Positions 1-8,004 of a stretch of DNA of 64,000 nt are shown in pieces. Location: assembly GCF_023544665.1 (NCBI RefSeq), contig NZ_JAMJFL010000017.1:80835-144834 (forward strand), in the 5' to 3' direction. The stretch comes from Streptomyces sp. YS415. GTDB taxonomy: Bacteria; Actinomycetota; Actinomycetes; Streptomycetales; Streptomycetaceae. A program made the translations under genes and the position numbers. The notes under the pieces are model-generated. The model worked only from the letters and a program-made list of their open reading frames with translations, was not told where the DNA came from and searched no databases. Every line of letters begins with the position of its first letter. Position 1 is the first letter of the stretch.

Positions 1-415
1 GCGTGTACGTCACGTCCGCCTCGGTCGGTGAGGTGAAGGCGACCTCGGTGACCCGCGCCCCGACCTGTCCGCCGCGCTCGTCGCCGCTGAACGCCCGGAG
101 CACCGGGGCCATCCGGTCGCCGTTCTCCAGGACGGTCTCCTTGTCCTCCAGGGACGTCTCGGGGTCGAAGAACTTCTGCCAGTTCCGCATGATCTCCTGC
201 TCGGCCGCCCCGGCGTCGGCGGGCGCGGTCGCCGCGGGGGCGCTCGTCGTCCGCTCGGCCGAAGGGGTGGGCGGGGTGGCGTCTCCGCCGCCGCCCTCGT
301 CGTCGCTGCAGGCCGCGAGGGCCGGGGCGAGGAAGAGAAGCAGGGCGGCCGCCAGTGCCGTACCGCGTCCCGCGTTCCGCCGACTGAGGTCGCTCCCGAG
401 AACCATCTGGCTCAC
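1..415 (-). CDS. Putative secreted lipoprotein (3' end outside window)
   Basis: The minus-strand frame reads into a positively charged N-terminus, an Ala/Leu-rich hydrophobic stretch and a lipobox (L-A-A-C, Cys about residue 36 from the GTG at 415), then an acidic Gly-rich linker. It is therefore expected to be exported, lipidated and held on the outer face of the membrane. The visible mature part (about 100 residues) resembles small actinobacterial NTF2-like lipoproteins in composition, but I cannot name the family. The C-terminus lies left of the window. An in-frame ATG at 406 is the alternative start; neither has a good ribosome binding site. It points away from the transporter genes to its right, so it need not be their binding protein. 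Confidence 0.6.
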   Translation of the reverse strand, partial: MSQMVLGSDLSRRNAGRGTALAAALLLFLAPALAACSDDEGGGGDATPPTPSAERTTSAPAATAPADAGAAEQEIMRNWQKFFDPETSLEDKETVLENGDRMAPVLRAFSGDERGGQVGARVTEVAFTSPTEADVTYT

Positions 416-537
416 CACCGGGTGTCGGTCCGGGCCGTGCACGCCCGGTTCTTTCAGGGTCAGCTGACAGAAGGCATAGTGCAAGCCATCGGCTGGCATG
501 GACAGACACATGACGTGTGAAGCCTGAGGAGCCACAG

Positions 538-1014
538 ATGCGGACAGCCCGACTGCGGACCGTGCATCCCGTCCTGTGGGCCGGCTGGGCCGCTCTGGCC
601 GCGGGCGCGGTGCTGTGCGTCCTCGGCTGGTACGGCGTCTCGGGCGAGCGGTTCGCCGAACGGCAACTGCCCTATCTGGCCTCCTGCACGGTCCCCGGCG
701 CCGCGTTGATCGTCGCCGCGGCGGTGCTGCTCACCCAGGGCCGCAACGCGCTCGCCGCCGCGCGCGTGGAGGAGCTGTACGGCCTGCTCGTGACCGCCGA
801 CACGACCGAGGCGGAAGCACCGGGGCTCTCGCCGGCCGCGCCCCTCGCGGTCAGCGGGGACCGGCTGATGGTGCCGGGCGGCACGCTGTTCCACCGTGCG
901 GACTGTCCGCTGGTGAGCGGGAAGGCGGAGGCGCTGCCGGTGGACGCGAAGCTGGTCAGGAGCGGCGAACTGGGCCCCTGCCCGATCTGTGAGCCGGCCG
1001 AAGCGGACGGCTGA
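538..1014 (+). CDS. Small membrane protein with Cys-rich C-terminus
   Basis: The 158-residue product has two hydrophobic segments in its first 70 residues, predicted as two membrane helices, followed by a soluble tail. The tail contains FHRADCP and a later CPIC, a spacing that resembles the metal-binding fold seen in Ada-like or zinc-ribbon tails; this resemblance is by eye only. The ATG at 538 is preceded by GAGGAG at 526-531 with a 6-base gap, so it is preferred over the in-frame GTG at 517. The stop overlaps the next start by one base (TGATG), so it is probably translated with the branched-chain transporter genes. Function unknown. Confidence 0.75.
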   Translation: MRTARLRTVHPVLWAGWAALAAGAVLCVLGWYGVSGERFAERQLPYLASCTVPGAALIVAAAVLLTQGRNALAAARVEELYGLLVTADTTEAEAPGLSPAAPLAVSGDRLMVPGGTLFHRADCPLVSGKAEALPVDAKLVRSGELGPCPICEPAEADG

Positions 1015-3641
1015 TGTCGTCCCTGACGTACGACCTCACCCTGGCCGGCCTCTCGGTCGGCAGCGCCGCCGCCCTCACCGGGATCGGTCTGGTCGTGACC
1101 TACCGGGCGACCGGGGTGCTCAACTTCGCGCACGGGGCCATCGCCATGGTCTGCGCCTATGCGCTGCGGCAGCTCGTGGTGGAGTGGGGCTGGCCGCTGT
1201 GGGCGGGGGCGACGGTGACCCTGCTCGTGCTGGCGCCCGCGCTCGGGGTGGCGCTGGAACGGTTCGTCTTCCGTCCGCTGTCCGTCCTCGGCGGTGATCC
1301 GGCGCAGACACTGGTGGCGTCGATCGGGGTGTTCGTGCTGCTGGTGGGCGGGGCGGCGCTGCTGTGGGGGCAGGGGGCGCGGGACGACGCGCCCGGGCTG
1401 CTGGTGGCGGCGGACCCCTGGGGGCAACTGGCGGTAGTCCTGGTGCTGGCGGCGGCGGTCGGCGCGGTCATCCGGTGGACCCGGTTCGGGCGGGAGCTGC
1501 GAGCGGTCGTGGACGACCGCCGGCTCGCGGTGCTCGGCGGGATCGACGCGGACCGGGTGGCCGCCGCGGGCTGGGCGTTCGGCTCGTTCACGGCGGGCCT
1601 GACCGGCGTGCTGCTGGCTCCTTACGTCCGCCTGGACCCGTTCGGGCTGCCGCTGCTGGTGATGGAGGTGGTGGCGGTGGCGGTGGCCGCCCGGATGCGG
1701 AGCCTGCCGGTCGCGGTGGTGACGGCGCTCGGCATCGGCGTGGCCCAGAGCCAGTTGACACGCCTGCATCCGCGGGGCTGGGGCGAGCCGCTGCTGCAGG
1801 CGGTGGGCGCCAACCTGTTCGTGGTGGCCCTGCTGATCGCGGCGCTGGCCCTGCCCCGCGTCGGCACCCGCGACGCCCTGCCCCGCACGGCCACCGCGCG
1901 CGTGCCGACGCCACCGGGCGCCTGGATCGTGGCGCTGGTGCTGTTCCTGCTTCCGCTCGGCTTCGCGGGCTCGGACCTGCACACCTCGGTGCAGGTACCG
2001 GCGCTGGGCGTGGTGCTGCTCTCCCTGGTGGTGGTGACCGGCCGCGGCGGCCAGATCTCCCTGGGCCAGGCTGCGTACGCGGGCCTGGGCGCCCTGTTCA
2101 CGGCCCTGCTGGCGGCGGGCCGCTTCCCGGGCCTGCCCCGGCTGCCGGAACTGGCCGCGCTGGCGCTGGCGGTGCTCCTGGTGGCCCCGCTGGGGCTGCT
2201 GACCGGCTGGCCGGCGATCAGCCGCAGGGGCCTGGCGCTGGCGCTGGTGACGTTCGCGGTGGGGGTGGGGGTGAGTCGCTTCGTGTTCGCCCAGCCGTAC
2301 GCGACCTCGGGCCTCTCGCTCGGCCGCCCGGCGGGCTTCGACGACGACCGCGCCTACTACGTGCTGGAGCTGGCCCTGCTGGGCGCGGCACTCCTGGCCA
2401 CCCGCGCGCTGCGCACGGGCCGTACCGGGCGGGCCCTCGCGGCCATGCGCGACCACGAGTCGGGCGCGTCGGCCGCCGGAGTCCGCGTCCCGGCCCTGAA
2501 ACTCCTGGCCTTCGTCTCCGGTGCGGCGCTGGCCGCCCTGGGCGGCGGCATGCTCGGCATGGGACTGCGGGCCTTCGACCCCGCCGCCTTCGACCCGGTG
2601 CGGGGCCTGCTCTGGTTCGCCGCGGTGGTGGTCCTGGGCGCCGACAGCACCCTGGGCGCGCTGGCCGCGGCGGCCCTGCTGGTGGGCCTGGACGCGGGCG
2701 CCCGGGGCGGGGTGGCGGCGGCCCTGATCGGCGTCCTGGCGGTCCTGGTGGGGCGCTTCCCGGGCGGCCCGTACGAGGCGCTGCGGAGCGCGGCGACACG
2801 GCTGCGGCCGGGCGGACGGGCGAGTCTGACGGAGCGGGGTGAGGCGGTGCGCCGCTCCCTGCGGGGGACCGCCCCCGGCCCTCCGCCGGAGGGTCCCGTG
2901 CCGCCCGCGGTCGCCGAGCCCTCCCCACGGGCGCCCGGATCCGACAGCGCCGTCCTCAGCGCCCATGCCCTGCAGGCCGGTTACGGCGGCTTCCGCGCCC
3001 TCGACGGCGTGGATCTCCAGGTGACCCCCGCCCGGATCACCGCGATCGTCGGCCCGAACGGCGCCGGAAAGAGCACCCTGTTCCACTGCCTCGCGGGCAC
3101 GCTCCGCCCCGCACAGGGCCAGGTCCGTTACGGCGACCGGGACATCACCGGGCTGCCCGCCCACACCCGCACCCGCCTCGGCATCACCCGCACCTTCCAG
3201 CAGCTGGCCGTCTTCCCCTCCCTCACCGTGGCCGAGAACATCCGCGTCGGCGCGGAGCAGGGCCGCGTCGACGACCCGGCCGCCGTGGAACGGGCCCTGC
3301 GCCTGCTGGGCCTCGACTCCGTACGGGACGCCCCCGCCGCCGGCCTCCCCACCGGTACCCTGCGCCGGGTCGAGCTCGCCCGGGCCCTGGCCGGCAGTCC
3401 TCGCGTGCTGCTGCTGGACGAACCCGCGGCGGGCCTGGACACCGCGGAGGTCGCCGCGCTGGCCCGCGTCCTCAAGGCGCTCGCCGCCGACGGCACCGCT
3501 CTGCTCGTCGTGGAGCACGACCTGGACCTGGTGGCCGGCCTCGCGGACGTCGTGCACGTCATGACGGCCGGCCGCATCGTCGCCTCGGGCCCCCCGGCAC
3601 ACGTCCTCGACGCACTGGACGCCCGGGAGACCCCCGTATGA
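1014..3641 (+). CDS. Branched-chain amino acid ABC transporter: LivH-LivM-LivG fusion
   Basis: This 875-residue protein joins three parts of a Liv-type importer. Residues about 1-285 are a LivH-like permease, 300-590 a LivM-like permease, and 640-875 a LivG-like ATPase. Both permease halves are strongly hydrophobic. The ATPase has a Walker A GPNGAGKS, a Walker B LLLDEPAAG and an H-loop VVEHD; its signature is the relaxed LivG form (TGTLRRVELARAL). A linker rich in Pro and Arg separates membrane and ATPase parts. Such fusions are known in Streptomyces. Its stop overlaps the start of livF. No periplasmic-type Liv binding protein gene is visible next to it. Confidence 0.88.
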   Translation: MSSLTYDLTLAGLSVGSAAALTGIGLVVTYRATGVLNFAHGAIAMVCAYALRQLVVEWGWPLWAGATVTLLVLAPALGVALERFVFRPLSVLGGDPAQTLVASIGVFVLLVGGAALLWGQGARDDAPGLLVAADPWGQLAVVLVLAAAVGAVIRWTRFGRELRAVVDDRRLAVLGGIDADRVAAAGWAFGSFTAGLTGVLLAPYVRLDPFGLPLLVMEVVAVAVAARMRSLPVAVVTALGIGVAQSQLTRLHPRGWGEPLLQAVGANLFVVALLIAALALPRVGTRDALPRTATARVPTPPGAWIVALVLFLLPLGFAGSDLHTSVQVPALGVVLLSLVVVTGRGGQISLGQAAYAGLGALFTALLAAGRFPGLPRLPELAALALAVLLVAPLGLLTGWPAISRRGLALALVTFAVGVGVSRFVFAQPYATSGLSLGRPAGFDDDRAYYVLELALLGAALLATRALRTGRTGRALAAMRDHESGASAAGVRVPALKLLAFVSGAALAALGGGMLGMGLRAFDPAAFDPVRGLLWFAAVVVLGADSTLGALAAAALLVGLDAGARGGVAAALIGVLAVLVGRFPGGPYEALRSAATRLRPGGRASLTERGEAVRRSLRGTAPGPPPEGPVPPAVAEPSPRAPGSDSAVLSAHALQAGYGGFRALDGVDLQVTPARITAIVGPNGAGKSTLFHCLAGTLRPAQGQVRYGDRDITGLPAHTRTRLGITRTFQQLAVFPSLTVAENIRVGAEQGRVDDPAAVERALRLLGLDSVRDAPAAGLPTGTLRRVELARALAGSPRVLLLDEPAAGLDTAEVAALARVLKALAADGTALLVVEHDLDLVAGLADVVHVMTAGRIVASGPPAHVLDALDARETPV

Positions 3642-4327
3642 CCCTCTCCCTGCGCCACGCGCGCGTGCGCTACGGCCCGCTCGAAGCCCTGCACGGCGTC
3701 ACCCTCGCCGCGCCCGCGCCGGGCCTCACCGTGCTCCTCGGCCGCAACGGATCAGGCCGTACGACCGCACTGCGCGCCCTGGCCGGAGCCGTCCCGCTGT
3801 CCGGGGGCGCGGTGGTGTGGGACGGCGCGGACGTGACCGGCGTACCGGCGTACGAGCGGGCCCGCCGGGGCCTGTGCCTGGTCCCGGACCGGCGGGCGGT
3901 CTTCGGCTCGCTCACCGTCCGCGAGAACCTCGAACTCACCGCACCCGCCTTCGATACGGCCCTGGCCGCCTACCCGGCCCTGGAGGCGCTGCTCCCCCGC
4001 CGCGCGGGCACCCTCTCCGGGGGCGAGCAGCGCATGCTGGCCCTCTCCCGGGCCCTGCTGGCCCGCCCGCGCGTGCTGCTCGTGGACGAACCGGCGCAGG
4101 GCATGTCGCCCGCGGTGGCGGCCCGGACGTACGAACTGCTCGCCGGGCTGGACGCGTGCGTGGTCCTCGCCGAGCAGCGGCTGCCGCCCGTGCCGCGCGA
4201 CCGCCCGACGCTGGTGTACGAACTGCGTCGTGGGGCCGTGGTGTTCAGCGGTGAGGCGACGGAGCCGCGACAGGCGCCGGGGGCGGCCCTCAGAGCGCGG
4301 CGGAGCGGGTCGCACCCTCCGGAATGA
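3638..4327 (+). CDS. LivF-like ABC ATPase with altered Walker A
   Basis: The 229-residue ATPase is the second nucleotide-binding subunit of the Liv-type transporter. It has LSGGEQRMLALSRALL (signature), VLLVDEPAQG (Walker B) and the LivF-type Gln in place of the H-loop His. The Walker A reads GRNGSGRT, so the usual catalytic Lys is Arg. The family normally has GRNGxGKT/S here, so ATP hydrolysis at this site may be weak or lost. The ATG lies within the 3' end of the fusion gene (ATGA overlap, 4 bases). The last 38 bases overlap the 3' end of the convergent cell-wall hydrolase gene. Confidence 0.86.
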   Translation: MTLSLRHARVRYGPLEALHGVTLAAPAPGLTVLLGRNGSGRTTALRALAGAVPLSGGAVVWDGADVTGVPAYERARRGLCLVPDRRAVFGSLTVRENLELTAPAFDTALAAYPALEALLPRRAGTLSGGEQRMLALSRALLARPRVLLVDEPAQGMSPAVAARTYELLAGLDACVVLAEQRLPPVPRDRPTLVYELRRGAVVFSGEATEPRQAPGAALRARRSGSHPPE

Positions 4328-4853
4328 CCAGCAGCATGTCCGGCCGCAGCCGGTCGGGAGAGGGGCCGACCGTCTTCTTGTTGGCCTTGTAGAGGGCCGG
4401 CCAGCCGCCCTTGATGCCGTACCTGCGGGCGACCGACGAGAGCGTGTCACCGGGTTTCACCGTGTGCATCCGGCCCTTGAGGCCGTACCGCTTCGAGCAC
4501 ACGGGCCAGGCCTTCCAGCCCTGGACGGCCAGCACCTTCTGCGCGACCGCGATCTGCTGCGCGCGCGTGGCGAGATCCGCGCGCGGGGCGTACTTCAGAC
4601 CGCCGAACGCCTTCCACGTCGGCTGCCAGAACTGCAGGCCGCCGTAGAAGCCGTTGCCGGTGTTGATGTGCCAGCGGCCGCTGCTCTCGCACTCGGCGAT
4701 ACAGCCCCAGGGCCACTGGTCCTTGGCGCAGGCGTAGGGCGCGGGGGCCGCCGGTCCGGTGGCCGTCGGGGGCGGTGCCGCGTGGGCGGCGCCGGGGGCG
4801 AGGACGGGGAGCAGGGCGGCCGCGAAGGCGAGCGCGATCGGCGTGCGGATCAT
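4290..4853 (-). CDS. Secreted transglycosylase/Rpf-like protein with LysM
   Basis: The 187-residue protein has an N-terminal signal peptide ending near AHA (residue about 25). It is followed by a resuscitation-promoting-factor/transglycosylase-like domain (AECESSGRWHIN, with the probable catalytic Glu in AECES, and GFYGGLQF) and a C-terminal LysM domain beginning HTVKPGDTLSSVARR. It is predicted to bind and cleave peptidoglycan outside the cell, as Rpf proteins do in spore germination and regrowth. It converges with livF and the two genes overlap by 38 bases. A strong hairpin lies in its leader (4881-4920). No clear Shine-Dalgarno sequence precedes the ATG. Confidence 0.87.
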   Translation of the reverse strand: MIRTPIALAFAAALLPVLAPGAAHAAPPPTATGPAAPAPYACAKDQWPWGCIAECESSGRWHINTGNGFYGGLQFWQPTWKAFGGLKYAPRADLATRAQQIAVAQKVLAVQGWKAWPVCSKRYGLKGRMHTVKPGDTLSSVARRYGIKGGWPALYKANKKTVGPSPDRLRPDMLLVIPEGATRSAAL

Positions 4854-4880
4854 CGGGCCACGCTAAGCAGCGCCGCGCGC

Positions 4881-4920
4881 GGTGGGGCCCCGCCGCGTCG
4901 GTGCGGGCCGGGGCCCCACC
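4881..4920 (-). promoter_or_regulatory. Leader hairpin upstream of the Rpf-like gene
   Basis: Perfect 11-base arms (4881-4891 and 4910-4920, GGTGGGGCCCC and its complement) enclose an 18-base loop. The hairpin lies 27 bases upstream of the start codon. Rpf genes in Streptomyces are often controlled by a c-di-AMP (ydaO-type) riboswitch with a terminator stem near the gene. I can see the stem but could not recognise the aptamer core, so attenuation is an inference. Confidence 0.45.
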
Positions 4921-5257
4921 CGGTCGGCGGACCGGGGGGCGGTGCCGCGCCCAGGTAGCGGAGAATTTCGGCCACCCACTTCATTCGCCGATTTCATGAT
5001 TTATCGACCAGTCGCCTCACCGATGTGTGACTCACATCAAGCACCCAACTACCTGGAGGAATCGCAGAGTTGACGAAAAGTACCCAGTTCCGGCCCCGAA
5101 GTGACCGTACGCGTCGGATGGTTCGATTCCATTCGTCCTGATGCGTTACTCCCGCCACAGATCAGCCGTTGTCTTCTGCATGAGCCCGGGGCCCACCCGG
5201 TTCACGGGCCGGGAGCCACCCGGCCGCGCCACGCACCACATCCCGAGGGAGCCACCC
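4921..5257. other. Intergenic region with small palindrome and two tiny ORFs
   Basis: Together with the leader hairpin this forms a 404-base gap between divergent genes. It holds a GATGTG-TGACT-CACATC palindrome at 5022-5038. A 16-codon ORF (5023-5073, ATG inside the palindrome) has a TGA that overlaps a TTG starting a basic 23-codon ORF (5070-5141). GGAGG lies at 5055-5059, 10 bases before the TTG. I do not claim either ORF as a gene. Promoters for both flanking genes must lie here but no clear -35/-10 pair stands out. Confidence 0.4.
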
Positions 5258-6043
5258 GTGCCGCGCATGCTCGACGTCAGCGACGAGGTACGCGCCGAGA
5301 TCGGCGACGAAGAAGCCGACCGGCTGCTCGCCGGAGAGAACGCCCCCGGCAGTTACGACTGCACGTCCTGCCGCACCCCGGGCGACTCCGAACAGGAGCG
5401 CACCAGCACCGTCCTGTTCATCGGCGACGAGACCGCCGTACTCGCCTTCGCCCACGCCTCCTGCCTGCCCTCGCAGGTCGTCCAGGTCACCGAGGAGCAG
5501 CTCAAGGGGGCCGTGCGGTCCATCACCGGTGACCAGGTCGCCCCCCAGGAGCCGGAGAAGGTCGTACCCGAGCAGGCGGTGCTCGGGGTGACCAGCGGAC
5601 TCGTCCTGATCGCCGGGGAGTTGCACCCGGCGCTGGTGGTGGAGCCGACCGGGCCCATCGTCCGGCCCGGGTCCACCGCCCTCGGCGACGACTTCCTGCC
5701 GCTGCTCATCGAGCAGGGGTTCATGCCGGTCACGGCGATCGACGCGGTGCCGCCCGTGCTGCACGGCTGGTCGGTGCTGCTCGCCATGGGGCAGCTGCAC
5801 GCGGTGCTCCAGCCGAGCAGCAACGGCGGCCAGCCGGTGGCCTGGTGGCAGGCGCACCAGCCGCTCCAGGTCACCGAGGGCTGGCGGGCCGCGGCCAACA
5901 AGCACCAGCAGGTGCTGATGTTCGCGGCCCCGGTGGGGTCCATCGGGCGCCAGCCGCGGGAGGACCTGCTGCGGGACGCGCTGGACAAGGCCGCGGCCAA
6001 CGGCAAGTTGGTCGCCTCCGCGCTGCCTCTCGCGGGCACCTGA
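5258..6043 (+). CDS. Conserved Streptomyces hypothetical protein
   Basis: The 261-residue soluble protein has no recognised catalytic motif. Its start is the GTG at 5258 because GAGGGA lies 7 bases upstream and the first residues (PRMLDVSDEVRAEIGDEEAD) look like a proper acidic N-terminus. Longer in-frame starts would add an unlikely low-complexity leader. A CTSC motif near residue 30 and a later HASC give three cysteines in the N-terminal part, but there is no obvious metal site. From memory, similar proteins occur widely in Streptomyces just before der. Function unknown. Confidence 0.8.
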   Translation: MPRMLDVSDEVRAEIGDEEADRLLAGENAPGSYDCTSCRTPGDSEQERTSTVLFIGDETAVLAFAHASCLPSQVVQVTEEQLKGAVRSITGDQVAPQEPEKVVPEQAVLGVTSGLVLIAGELHPALVVEPTGPIVRPGSTALGDDFLPLLIEQGFMPVTAIDAVPPVLHGWSVLLAMGQLHAVLQPSSNGGQPVAWWQAHQPLQVTEGWRAAANKHQQVLMFAAPVGSIGRQPREDLLRDALDKAAANGKLVASALPLAGT

Positions 6044-6104
6044 GCGCCGCCGACGGCCCGCGCCCCGGCCGCATCCCTTGCTGTGCCCGGTCGTTTGGAC
6101 ATAC

Positions 6105-6422
6105 GTGCACGCATACGATGTTTCGCCATCGGCCACGCCGATCTACGACGCGCTCTACGCCGAGTACGTCAAGTCCTTCCGGACGCTGCCGGGTGACCGC
6201 AGCGGGGAGGAGGAGCTGGGGTTCACCGCCTTCGGGAGCATCCCGCACAGTACGGGCTCGTACGGCGGACACCGGTCGGGGTCCTTCTCCAGCTCGTACA
6301 GCGCCTACAGCGCGGGTGCGCACAGCGCCCGGCAGTCGCAGTGGCAGCGGGTCGGACACATCGGGCCGCAGGGGACGGGGCTGCAGCCGGCCCTGCAGCC
6401 CGTTCCGCGCAGAGGCATCTGA
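6105..6422 (+). CDS. Small Ser/Tyr-rich Streptomyces protein
   Basis: The 105-residue product begins at a GTG with no Shine-Dalgarno sequence and is followed by a bidirectional terminator. The N-terminal 40 residues (including YDALYAEYVKSFRTLPGD) look structured, while the rest is rich in Ser, Tyr, Gly and His (SSSYSAYSAG), suggesting disorder. Similar short proteins are, from memory, conserved in Streptomyces, which supports it being real. It could be coexpressed with the gene at 5258. Function unknown. Confidence 0.65.
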   Translation: MHAYDVSPSATPIYDALYAEYVKSFRTLPGDRSGEEELGFTAFGSIPHSTGSYGGHRSGSFSSSYSAYSAGAHSARQSQWQRVGHIGPQGTGLQPALQPVPRRGI

Positions 6423-6424
6423 AC

Positions 6425-6466
6425 GACGAAGAGGGCGGTCCCAGCCGGGGCCGCCCTCTTCGTCGC
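6425..6466. terminator. Bidirectional hairpin terminator
   Basis: 15-base perfect arms (6425-6439 and 6452-6466) surround a 12-base loop. It sits between the convergent ends of the small protein gene and der and can serve both. Confidence 0.8.
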
Positions 6467-6470
6467 CGTA

Positions 6471-7946
6471 CTACTTCTTCTTGCCGCGCTTCTCGCGGAC
6501 CCGGACCGAGATGTGGATCGGGGTGCCCGCGAAGCCGAACTCCTCGCGCAGCCGGCGCTCGATGAAGCGCCGGTAGCCCGCCTCGATGAAGCCGGAGGCG
6601 AAGAGCACGAACCGCGGCGGCTTGGTGCCGGCCTGGGTGCCGAAGAGGATGCGCGGCTGCTTGCCGCCCCGGATCGGGTGCGGGTGGGCGGCGACCAGCT
6701 CACCGAGGAAGGCGTTGAGCCGGCCGGTCGGGACCCGGGTCTCCCAGCCCGCGAGAGCCGTCTCGATCGCCGGGACCAGCTTCTCCATGTGCCGGCCGGT
6801 GCGCGCGGAGACGTTCACCCGCGGCGCCCACACCACCTGGCCGAGCTCGGTCTCGATCTCCCGCTCCAGGTAGTAGCGGCGCTCCTCGTCGAGGGTGTCC
6901 CACTTGTTGAAGGCCAGCACCACCGCGCGTCCGGCCTCGACGGCCATCGTCACGATGCGCTGGTCCTGCACCGAGATGTTCTCCGAGGCGTCGATCAGGA
7001 TGACCGCCACCTCGGCCTTCTCGACGGCGGCGGCGGTGCGCAGCGAGGCGTAGTAGTCGGCGCCCTGCTGCAGGTGGACGCGCTTGCGGATACCGGCCGT
7101 GTCGACGAACTTCCAGACAACACCGCCGAGTTCGATCAGCTCGTCGACCGGGTCCCGGGTGGTGCCCGCGATCTCGTTGACGACGACGCGCTCCTCGCCC
7201 GCCACCTTGTTCAGCAGCGAGGACTTGCCGACGTTCGGGCGGCCGATCAGGGCGATGCGGCGGGGGCCGCCGACCGCGGTGCCGAAGGTCTGCTCCGGGG
7301 CGTCCGGCAGCACCTCCAGCACGGCGTCCAGCATGTCGCCGGTGCCGCGGCCGTGCAGCGCCGAGACCGGGTGCGGCTCGCCGAGCCCCAGGGCCCACAG
7401 GTACGAGGCGTCCGCCTCACCGCTCGGGCCGTCCACCTTGTTCGCGCACAGCACCACGGGCTTGCCCGCCTTGCGCAGCAGCCGTACGACCGCCTCGTCG
7501 GTGTCGGTGGCGCCGACCTTGGCGTCGACGACGAAGACGACCGCGTCGGCGGCCTCGATGGCGTACTCGGCCTGCGCGGCGACGGAGGCGTCGATGCCGA
7601 GGACGTCCTGCTCCCAGCCGCCGGTGTCGACGACCTTGAAGCGGCGGCCGGCCCATTCGGCCTCGTAGGTGACCCGGTCACGGGTGACCCCGGGCTTGTC
7701 CTCGACGACGGCCTCGCGGCGCCCGATGATGCGGTTGACGAGGGTCGACTTGCCGACATTGGGGCGGCCGACGACGGCGAGCACGGGCAGCGGGCCGTGG
7801 CCCGCCGCCTCGAGGGCACCCTCGACGTCCTCCGGGTCGAAGCCCTCTTCCGCGGCGAGCTCCATGAACTCCGCGTACTCGGCGTCGCCAAGTGCTCCGT
7901 GGTCGTGCGCCTCGCCCGAGCCCTCGGAGGGGATCTGGTCGTTCAT
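6471..7946 (-). CDS. der: Ribosome-assembly GTPase Der (EngA)
   Basis: The 491-residue protein has two tandem GTPase domains, each with a complete set of motifs: GRPNVGKST, DTGGW and NKVD in the first, and GRPNVGKSS, DTAG and NKWD in the second. These are followed by a KH-like C-terminal domain and a basic tail (KKRGKKK). The double-GTPase layout is unique to Der, which acts in 50S subunit maturation. The first 60 residues are an acidic extension typical of actinobacteria. ATG at 7946 has GAGG about 10 bases upstream. It is the last gene of the leftward set that begins with aroH, tyrA, cmk and plsC. Confidence 0.97.
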   Translation of the reverse strand: MNDQIPSEGSGEAHDHGALGDAEYAEFMELAAEEGFDPEDVEGALEAAGHGPLPVLAVVGRPNVGKSTLVNRIIGRREAVVEDKPGVTRDRVTYEAEWAGRRFKVVDTGGWEQDVLGIDASVAAQAEYAIEAADAVVFVVDAKVGATDTDEAVVRLLRKAGKPVVLCANKVDGPSGEADASYLWALGLGEPHPVSALHGRGTGDMLDAVLEVLPDAPEQTFGTAVGGPRRIALIGRPNVGKSSLLNKVAGEERVVVNEIAGTTRDPVDELIELGGVVWKFVDTAGIRKRVHLQQGADYYASLRTAAAVEKAEVAVILIDASENISVQDQRIVTMAVEAGRAVVLAFNKWDTLDEERRYYLEREIETELGQVVWAPRVNVSARTGRHMEKLVPAIETALAGWETRVPTGRLNAFLGELVAAHPHPIRGGKQPRILFGTQAGTKPPRFVLFASGFIEAGYRRFIERRLREEFGFAGTPIHISVRVREKRGKKK

Positions 7947-8004
7947 GAAGTCCGTACCTCGTTCAGTGTGGTGATCGGTGGAACCCCCCGTTTCGGGTGA
8001 TCCA

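Noticed and set aside
672..3602. 976-residue minus-strand ORF over the Liv transporter
   Set aside because: It runs antisense to the fusion permease, has no domain pattern and shows shadow-frame composition.
5114..5136. A tRNA T-arm-like GGTTCGATTCC
   Set aside because: No acceptor stem, anticodon arm or D-arm can be formed around it; only the T-loop-like part is present.
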